Positions 7,201 to 10,257 of a stretch of DNA of 10,257 nucleotides are shown piece by piece. Source of the DNA: Shewanella sp. Lineage in GTDB: Bacteria; Pseudomonadota; Gammaproteobacteria; Enterobacterales; Shewanellaceae. The stretch lies in assembly GCA_004195335.1 (NCBI GenBank), contig SDWK01000039.1, forward strand, positions 1-10,257, written 5' to 3'. Under the pieces are notes generated by a model. The model did not search any database, was not told the DNA's origin, and saw only the letters and a list, made by a program, of their open reading frames with translations. The first letter of the stretch is position 1. Every line of letters begins with the position of its first letter. The position numbers and the translations under genes are program-made.

Positions 7201-7722
7201 GAAATGCTTGAAGATGCGGTGAAGTCACTCAAGGAAGGCAAAGAGCCCTCATTGGAGCAAATGTTAAGACACCAGTGTGAGGTCGATCTTCGTATTCCAG
7301 CCCTACTTCCCGACGATTACGTTCACGATGTCAACATTAGGCTGTCACTTTACAAAAGAATAGCCAACGGAGAAACAGAGCGAGCCCTGGATGAACTAAA
7401 AGTTGAATTAATCGATCGCTTTGGTTTATTGCCAGACGCCACCAAAAATCTGATGGAATTAACTCTGTATAAACATCAAGCTACGGCATTAGGCATTAAG
7501 AAACTCGAGATGCATGCTAAAGGCGGAAGTCTGGAGTTCAATGATGATCATAAAGTCGATCCAGGCTTTATTATCGGATTACTCCAGAGCCAACCACAAA
7601 ACTATCGAATGGATGGCCCGAGTAAGTTAAAATTCATCATCCCGTCAGAGTCGTACTCGGACAGGTTGGCTTTGGTCAAGTTGTTGTTAAGCCAACTATC
7701 ACAACATCGTCTTGGAGAATAA
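4249..7722 (+). CDS. mfd: Transcription-repair coupling factor Mfd
   Basis: Mfd is a DNA translocase that removes stalled RNA polymerase from lesions and recruits UvrA. At 1157 residues it is full length (E. coli 1148) and similar throughout. In order: a UvrB-like N-terminal module at about 1-350 with TLPYDNFSPHQ (80-90), the RNA polymerase-interaction domain from about 485 (GQPIVHLDHGVARY at 488-501), a RecG-like translocase with Walker A GDVGFGKT (636-643, K642), DEEH box (737-740), TLTATPIPRT, TTIIETGID and QLRGRVGRS (906-914), and the C-terminal TRCF domain with LIDRFGLLPD before a tail ending LGE. The ATG has no clear ribosome-binding site just upstream (TTTTTGTCAGTTCTTA), which is unusual beside its neighbours. 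No confident promoter is seen; TACAAT at 4206-4211 lacks a matching -35. csiV follows immediately, so the two are probably co-transcribed. Confidence 0.98.
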   Translation: MKPFSVLTPPVVKSASKAQTLFTLGGASQAITLANVVQKHDGLTLVVTNDTPTALLLETELTYLLKEKAIPVWIFPDRETLPYDNFSPHQDLVSQRLETLSRIPNATQCLVIVPITTLMMRLPPKSFLAGNVLLLTKGDNYCLQDVKQQLVDTGYRMVEQVYEHGEFAVRGSIIDLFPMGSNQPYRIELFDDEVESIRYFDPETQRSSGAIDSVRLLPAKEFPTDDAAIEGFRQRYRRRFEILVKEPESVYQMVSRKLLPAGIENYLPLFFDDTASLFDYLPGNAQLVNIGDLELAAKNHLAEIEIRYEDRRVDPLRPLLSPKELYLLTEQIFSAFKQLPRSLLKIGNAQESGHQGKIEVLPELTANHKLKQPLILLQEFASSGGNILFSAESEGRREALIDLLSKINIKPQLFTHFDDFVASNTKLGLIVSPLSKGCIVEKPRGGKFSIICETELFGHKISQKRRRDKQRQISSDALVKNLAELKVGQPIVHLDHGVARYQGLETLDTGGLVAEYLILEYSGGDKLYVPVSSLHLISRYSVGPDEEANLNKLGTESWAKAKKKAVEKIRDVAAELLDVYARRQARPGEACKVVEEEYAQFVSGFPFEETVDQETSINAVMTDMCSPIAMDRLVCGDVGFGKTEVAMRAAFVAVNDGKQVAILVPTTLLAQQHYENFKDRFADWPMKIAVLSRFKTPKEQKHIMEELADGKVDIVIGTHKLLQSDAKFENLGLLVIDEEHRFGVRQKEKIKALRANVDILTLTATPIPRTLNMAMSGMRDLSIIATPPAKRLSVKTFVREYDTTAIREALQREILRGGQVYFLHNNVESIEKRASEISELLPEARVVTAHGQMRERELEKVMSDFYHQKFNVLVCTTIIETGIDVPSANTIIIERADKFGLAQLHQLRGRVGRSHHQAYAYLMTPHPKRMTKDAIKRLEAIGALEDLGAGFLLATQDLEIRGAGELLGDEQSGHISKIGFTLYMEMLEDAVKSLKEGKEPSLEQMLRHQCEVDLRIPALLPDDYVHDVNIRLSLYKRIANGETERALDELKVELIDRFGLLPDATKNLMELTLYKHQATALGIKKLEMHAKGGSLEFNDDHKVDPGFIIGLLQSQPQNYRMDGPSKLKFIIPSESYSDRLALVKLLLSQLSQHRLGE

Positions 7723-7723
7723 T

Positions 7724-8671
7724 GTGTTGAGACAAACTCTTTTAATACTAATGGGCTTTCTTTTCATCAATCAGCTCGCCTACGCCCAAGATGAGCGTTG
7801 GTTTGAGGTTGAGATTTACCTGTTTGAACGAAACAATGCAAATCCACAAGAACAGGCGCCGCAGCAGGTCCAACAGCCAAAAACGAACAAAGCGGTCGAT
7901 CTAATATCTCCCTTGTTCAGTACCAATATTACCGGGGCAAGTATTGGACTGGAAGGCTGCTCATCTCAAGATTGGGCGACGAATTCAGATTTGTGTAATC
8001 AACAACTTAAATCGAGACAGGTGAATCACCTATCTCAAATTCCAAGCAACATTTTTGCGGCCGAGCCCCAATATGGTGTTCCCGGAGGACCCGCTGTATT
8101 ACTCTCAGATAGCCAGAATCAATTTCAAACAATCATCAACAAACTCTCCAGAGAGCCCGGTAACACCAGTCTTCTTCATATGACATGGCAACAATCTATG
8201 CTGCCAAGACATAAAGCTAAGGCCGTCCACTTATTTTCAGGACAAGATTACGCATCACAATACGAGCTCAGTGGTCAGGCAGTGCAAACGCATCAAACAG
8301 AATCCGCCATTCCTCAATTTGATTTTTTTGGCGAAACACTGTCAGACGAATCTCCTAAACCCGTGTGGAAACTCGATGGTACGCTCAATATTTATCTGAA
8401 CCATTACCTGTATGTGGAGACAGCACTTAATCTCAGAAAGGAAGGCATTAAGACTGTTGGAATAATGGAGGATAATACTCACCTCAACGAATCCCTTGAG
8501 TCAGTCACCACTCCATTTCTTTTTGCGATACCGATGACACAGAATCGCAGAGTTAAAAGTGATGAAATACATTATTTTGATCACCCTAACATGGGGATGA
8601 TCTTGCAGATAAGAAAAATGGAACAGCCTATAGATAGAGTCAGTACTGTCGCTTCAGTAGAAGCTAATTGA
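7724..8671 (+). CDS. csiV: CsiV family secreted peptidoglycan-binding protein
   Basis: CsiV was described in Vibrio cholerae as a periplasmic peptidoglycan-binding protein that works with LpoA to activate the synthase PBP1A; the role here is inferred from family membership. From GTG 7724 the protein has 315 residues: a signal peptide MLRQTLLILMGFLFINQLAYA with likely cleavage after AYA (21), then RWFEVEIYLFER at the mature N-terminus. The family-like block LDGTLNIYLNHYLYVETAL lies at about 217-235, and near the C-terminus comes RRVKSDEIHYFDHPNMGM. Two cysteines (79 and 91) could form a disulfide. The frame is open from TTG 7712, but GGAG at 7714-7717 lies 6 nt before GTG 7724, making that the better start and leaving 1 nt after the mfd stop. 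That GGAG lies inside the last mfd codons, suggesting translational coupling. Confidence 0.8.
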   Translation: MLRQTLLILMGFLFINQLAYAQDERWFEVEIYLFERNNANPQEQAPQQVQQPKTNKAVDLISPLFSTNITGASIGLEGCSSQDWATNSDLCNQQLKSRQVNHLSQIPSNIFAAEPQYGVPGGPAVLLSDSQNQFQTIINKLSREPGNTSLLHMTWQQSMLPRHKAKAVHLFSGQDYASQYELSGQAVQTHQTESAIPQFDFFGETLSDESPKPVWKLDGTLNIYLNHYLYVETALNLRKEGIKTVGIMEDNTHLNESLESVTTPFLFAIPMTQNRRVKSDEIHYFDHPNMGMILQIRKMEQPIDRVSTVASVEAN

Positions 8672-8677
8672 ACTAAT

Positions 8678-8693
8678 CTTTTTCTAGAAAAAG
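8678..8693. repeat. Perfect 16-bp palindrome after csiV
   Basis: CTTTTTCTAGAAAAAG equals its own reverse complement and begins 7 bp after the csiV stop. As RNA it is a weak A-U stem with a CUAG loop, so alone it is a poor terminator. Its A-run also pairs with a downstream T-run (see 8688-8753). Confidence 0.7.
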
Positions 8694-8753
8694 GCGGATC
8701 ATGGAAGTCGATATCACGACATACATGATAAAAATTGATGATCATGCCTTTTT
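8688..8753. terminator. Candidate bidirectional terminator between csiV and acyP
   Basis: AAAAAGGC (8688-8695) pairs perfectly with GCCTTTTT (8746-8753), and GATCAT (8697-8702) with ATGATC (8738-8743), across a small internal loop. The A-tract/GC/T-tract layout is terminator-like for both converging genes, but the 35-nt loop is large. ATCATG (8698-8703) can instead pair with CATGAT (8724-8729), around a GTCG/CGAC inner stem (8707-8710 with 8717-8720). Confidence 0.4.
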
Positions 8754-8781
8754 AGCCAACATGCAGCTACAGATACGTTGA
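8701..8781 (+). CDS. Possible small protein, 26 codons
   Basis: ATG 8701 to TGA 8779-8781 encodes 26 residues beginning MEVDITTYMIKIDDHAFLAN and ending in R. AAGG (8691-8694) lies 6 nt upstream, an ideal ribosome-binding site and better than that of mfd. The peptide is not hydrophobic and I recognise no family. It sits 29 nt after csiV, inside the predicted terminator stem, which argues against it. It may be chance, a decayed gene end, or a true small protein read from csiV mRNA. Confidence 0.22.
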   Translation: MEVDITTYMIKIDDHAFLANMQLQIR

Positions 8782-8785
8782 GTAA

Positions 8786-8804
8786 AGAAACAGTCAACGT
8801 TTCT
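8786..8804 (-). terminator. Weak candidate terminator of acyP
   Basis: On the minus strand, about 10 nt after the acyP stop, AGAAAC (8799-8804) and GTTTCT (8786-8791) form a 6-bp stem with a 7-nt loop, followed by only TT and then ACT. An overlapping alternative stem pairs ACGTTGA (8775-8781) with TCAACGT (8794-8800). Neither is strong. Confidence 0.3.
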
Positions 8805-8814
8805 AAATAAGAGA

Positions 8815-9090
8815 TTAGGATTGTACAATCGAAAAGTCGAGGTAGATCTCATCGGCCTCGTCCTCTTCGACAAGCACTCTGGTAACTTGAGCTTGCGGGG
8901 AACCGATATGACACCAATCGATTAGAGTGTCTACCGCTGGAAATGCCCCTTGAGCGAGAATATTAACCGAACCATCATCGATATTAGATACATAGCCAGT
9001 CAAACCCAACTCTTGAGCTTTAGATAACGCAAATCGTCTGAAACATACCCCTTGTACCTTGCCATTTACATTGATCAGTACTCTTTTCAT
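8815..9090 (-). CDS. acyP: Acylphosphatase
   Basis: Acylphosphatase hydrolyses the carboxyl-phosphate bond of acylphosphates such as acetyl phosphate or 1,3-bisphosphoglycerate in the cytosol. The 91 residues are the usual length. Both family signatures are present: VNGKVQGVCFR (8-18) with the phosphate-binding, catalytic Arg18, and GYVSNIDDGSV (32-42) with catalytic Asn36. Ser35 differs from the K/R/Q/A/M more usual just before that Asn, a mild oddity. GSPQAQVTRV (63-72) fits the conserved loop before the last strands. The frame stays open upstream to 9207, but that extension runs through a terminator hairpin and has no family similarity. ATG 9090 is preceded by GAGGA (9098-9102) with a 7-nt spacer, which fixes the start. 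It is a single-gene unit convergent with csiV. Confidence 0.95.
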   Translation of the reverse strand: MKRVLINVNGKVQGVCFRRFALSKAQELGLTGYVSNIDDGSVNILAQGAFPAVDTLIDWCHIGSPQAQVTRVLVEEDEADEIYLDFSIVQS

Positions 9091-9117
9091 CTTGGTATCC
9101 TCATATCCACTCTTTTG

Positions 9118-9146
9118 AAGATAACGCAAAGCTGAGCAATGGGCAA
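9118..9146 (-). promoter_or_regulatory. Candidate promoter of acyP
   Basis: On the minus strand, TTGCCC (9141-9146) and TATCTT (9118-9123) are 17 bp apart, 4/6 each. Transcription would start near 9111, about 20 nt before the acyP ATG. It lies just downstream of the 9156-9188 terminator, as expected if acyP is its own transcription unit. Confidence 0.35.
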
Positions 9147-9155
9147 AAAAGACGC

Positions 9156-9188
9156 AAAAAAAACAGCTAACTAAGAGTTTGTTAGCTG
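9156..9188 (-). terminator. Strong rho-independent terminator, minus strand
   Basis: CAGCTAAC (9164-9171) and GTTAGCTG (9181-9188) form a perfect 8-bp stem with a 9-nt loop. On the minus strand it is followed directly by eight T (complement of A 9156-9163). This is the clearest terminator in the window. The transcript it ends comes from above 9190: either ycfP with a 3' region of about 465 nt, or an unannotated RNA. Confidence 0.85.
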
Positions 9189-9307
9189 CATCGGGCGACA
9201 TACGCAAACTGGTTAGGTCTGAGAGAAAATAAAATCAAATGTATCGACTTGTATCACCTCAGAGCTTCGAATGTCACTTTACACTGCCAATATTAAGATG
9301 CAAGCAG

Positions 9308-9351
9308 CAAATAGTTATTTAAGCCAAAAACCAGTAGCCTTTAACTATTTG
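9308..9351. repeat. 10-bp perfect inverted repeat, 24-bp spacer
   Basis: CAAATAGTTA (9308-9317) and TAACTATTTG (9342-9351) are exact reverse complements. A second, mutually exclusive pairing exists between GCCAAA (9323-9328) and TTTGGC (9348-9353). The right arm touches the sigma-54-like element at 9349. Confidence 0.6.
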
Positions 9352-9365
9352 GCGGTGATTTTGCA
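9349..9365 (+). promoter_or_regulatory. Candidate sigma-54 (RpoN) promoter
   Basis: TTGGCGGTGATTTTGCA matches the -24/-12 consensus TTGGCACG-N4-TTGCW at the TTGGC and TTGCA blocks, with the required GG-N10-GC spacing. The middle ACG triplet is not matched. Transcription would start near 9376 and read towards the ycfP 3' end, where no plus-strand gene is known. No activator site is identified. Confidence 0.35.
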
Positions 9366-9512
9366 GATAAAAACAGTATCTTACACTAGAGTACCAGTTA
9401 GGTTTGATTAGGTATGATGATGCGATTAGTGGGAATTTAGATTGCCCTCAGGAAGAGGAAAGTACCAACTTAAGAAACTATACCAAAGAGTGAAAGTAAG
9501 GATAGAGAATCA

Positions 9513-9581
9513 ATGGGATGTATCATAAGAGGTGGGGTTTTAGGGTCGTATAAAACATATCGGCCTAGCCCGATTAGATAA
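9513..9581 (+). CDS. Possible small protein, 22 codons
   Basis: ATG 9513 to TAA 9579-9581 encodes a basic, glycine-containing peptide starting MGCIIRGGVLGSYK and ending PSPIR. AAGGA (9498-9502) lies 10 nt upstream, slightly far for a ribosome-binding site. It would lie on the transcript predicted from the sigma-54-like promoter. No family is recognised and the length is compatible with chance. Confidence 0.12.
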   Translation: MGCIIRGGVLGSYKTYRPSPIR

Positions 9582-9591
9582 AGCCTTAACA

Positions 9592-9622
9592 GTACTACAC
9601 CGCTTTTATTGCAGTGTAGTAC
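9592..9622. repeat. Hairpin-forming inverted repeat after ycfP
   Basis: GTACTACAC (9592-9600) and GTGTAGTAC (9614-9622) are perfect 9-bp arms. Inside, after one mismatch, GC/GC adds two pairs and leaves a 7-nt TTTTATT loop. It starts 32 nt beyond the ycfP stop. No U-tract follows on either strand, so it may be an mRNA 3'-end stabiliser or part of an RNA rather than a standard terminator. Confidence 0.6.
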
Positions 9623-9654
9623 CGAAGATAATTAACCTTACTTAAAGCAGGTAA

Positions 9655-10194
9655 TCAGGCTTGCTTAAATGAGTTTATCTGAGGCAGATGGCTCGCTAAT
9701 ACCGGAAATTTATGAGGCTGTTCTTCATCCCAACAAATTTGGTAAAACCCGCCAAGCTGCTCGCTCACACTTTGGTTGTCATTAACTTGATCTTGACGAG
9801 AAAGGATAACAAGCGCTTTTCCTTGGTTTTTCCCCCTAAATTCAGATACACATTTCCCTGCAATATCGGAGTACTCTTCGGGTCTGTCGATTTTGCCGAC
9901 CATATTATCTTGAGGGCTCAAGTTCGGATTAATGAGCACCGAACGGATACCATTTAAAAAGCCAATACGTTCCGCCCAATAAGCCCCGAGACCAACACCA
10001 ATAATGATAGGCTCTTGATCATCAGAGTGCTGTAATTGCCTGCTCACTTCATTAAGCAAGTGCTGCATGTCGTGTTTAGGGTGTAATGTACTGTAACTGA
10101 CTAAACGCACATCTTTATCAATAAACTGCAATTGACGCATTTTTTCATGGTTACCAGGACTCGTTGCATCAAAACCATGTAAATAGAGGATCAT
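9655..10194 (-). CDS. ycfP: YcfP, UPF0227 alpha/beta-hydrolase-fold protein
   Basis: This 179-residue cytosolic protein is closely similar along its length to E. coli YcfP (180). Shared blocks include [18 protein letters not shown] (1-18), [20 protein letters not shown] (28-47), [15 protein letters not shown] (66-80), [12 protein letters not shown] (101-112) and WDEEQPHKF (155-163). The fold is that of esterases such as YqiA, but the nucleophile elbow GxSxG reads GVGLG, with Gly68 in place of serine, as I recall for E. coli YcfP too. Catalytic hydrolase activity is therefore doubtful and the molecular role unknown. ATG 10194 has AGGTGG (10199-10204) just upstream. In E. coli ycfP follows nagZ; the window ends 63 bp upstream, with no confident promoter in those bases, so a nagZ-ycfP unit is possible but unseen. 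Confidence 0.93.
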   Translation of the reverse strand: MILYLHGFDATSPGNHEKMRQLQFIDKDVRLVSYSTLHPKHDMQHLLNEVSRQLQHSDDQEPIIIGVGLGAYWAERIGFLNGIRSVLINPNLSPQDNMVGKIDRPEEYSDIAGKCVSEFRGKNQGKALVILSRQDQVNDNQSVSEQLGGFYQICWDEEQPHKFPVLASHLPQINSFKQA

Positions 10195-10257
10195 TTGGCC
10201 ACCTATAAAAATATTAGAACATTAAGTTATCTAATTTATTGAAGCTGAATATTGAGT

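Larger units (their letters stand above)
9213..9417 (+). repeat. Decamer TTAGGTNTGA, three copies
   Basis: TTAGGTCTGA (9213-9222), TTAGGTTTGA (9398-9407) and TTAGGTATGA (9408-9417). The last two are exactly adjacent, so they form a 10-bp tandem repeat with one mismatch. They could be a protein-binding site read on one face of the helix; no regulator is recognised. Confidence 0.45.
9091..9654. other. Gene-free interval between acyP and ycfP
   Basis: This 564-bp stretch has no ORF of convincing length on either strand. On the acyP side it holds the candidate acyP promoter and a strong minus-strand terminator (9156-9188). Further in are a decamer repeated three times (9213-9417), a 10-bp inverted repeat (9308-9351), a sigma-54-like match on the plus strand (9349-9365), a 22-codon ORF (9513-9581) and a 9-bp-stem hairpin (9592-9622) close to the ycfP stop. 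The density of structure suggests a regulatory RNA or regulatory region rather than inert spacer, but no known RNA family is recognised. Confidence 0.5.

Noticed and set aside
9091..9207. N-terminal extension of acyP to ATG 9207
   Set aside because: It would pass through the 9156-9188 terminator and the candidate promoter, and it adds 39 residues absent from acylphosphatases. ATG 9090 has a good ribosome-binding site.
9712..9957. 81-codon plus-strand ORF opposite ycfP
   Set aside because: It is antisense to a well-supported ycfP and resembles nothing.
1..10257. Mobile elements, CRISPR arrays, toxin-antitoxin or phage-defence genes
   Set aside because: No transposase, integrase, terminal repeats, spaced direct repeats or defence domains were seen on either strand.

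Overview
The window looks like chromosomal core DNA of a marine gammaproteobacterium, most likely Shewanella or a close relative. This rests on protein similarity and gene order recalled from the family (lolCDE, a PilZ protein, mfd and csiV together, then acylphosphatase and YcfP), not on a database search. No insertion sequence, prophage gene, tRNA, rRNA or CRISPR array is visible. Base composition looks even throughout.

Layout. Positions 51-3394 (minus strand) hold lolC, lolD and lolE, the inner-membrane ABC machine that extracts outer-membrane lipoproteins and hands them to LolA. lolD and lolE overlap by 4 nt. lolC and lolD are unusually far apart (about 140 nt), and that gap holds a 15-bp tandem repeat and a perfect hairpin. 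A 79-bp divergent region separates lolC from a plus-strand PilZ-like gene (3474-4067, TTG start). Next come mfd (4249-7722), the transcription-repair coupling factor, and csiV (7724-8671), a secreted peptidoglycan-binding cell-wall factor whose start touches the mfd stop. Convergent to these on the minus strand are acyP (8815-9090, acylphosphatase) and ycfP (9655-10194, UPF0227 alpha/beta-fold protein).

The genes are housekeeping genes. LolCDE and CsiV share an envelope theme: in Vibrio, CsiV works with the lipoprotein LpoA, and LpoA needs Lol transport to reach the outer membrane. Mfd works at stalled RNA polymerase. The PilZ-like protein lacks the canonical c-di-GMP-binding residues.

The least explained parts are the non-coding intervals. 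These are: (1) the lolC/PilZ divergent region, whose candidate promoters share overlapping -10 elements; (2) an 11-nt-arm inverted repeat upstream of mfd; (3) the csiV/acyP gap, with alternative hairpins and a 26-codon ORF carrying a good ribosome-binding site; (4) the 564-bp gene-free stretch 9091-9654, with a strong minus-strand terminator, a sigma-54-like promoter match, several inverted repeats and a repeated decamer. I found no clear new multi-gene system. The best leads for something undescribed are small RNAs or small proteins in these gaps.
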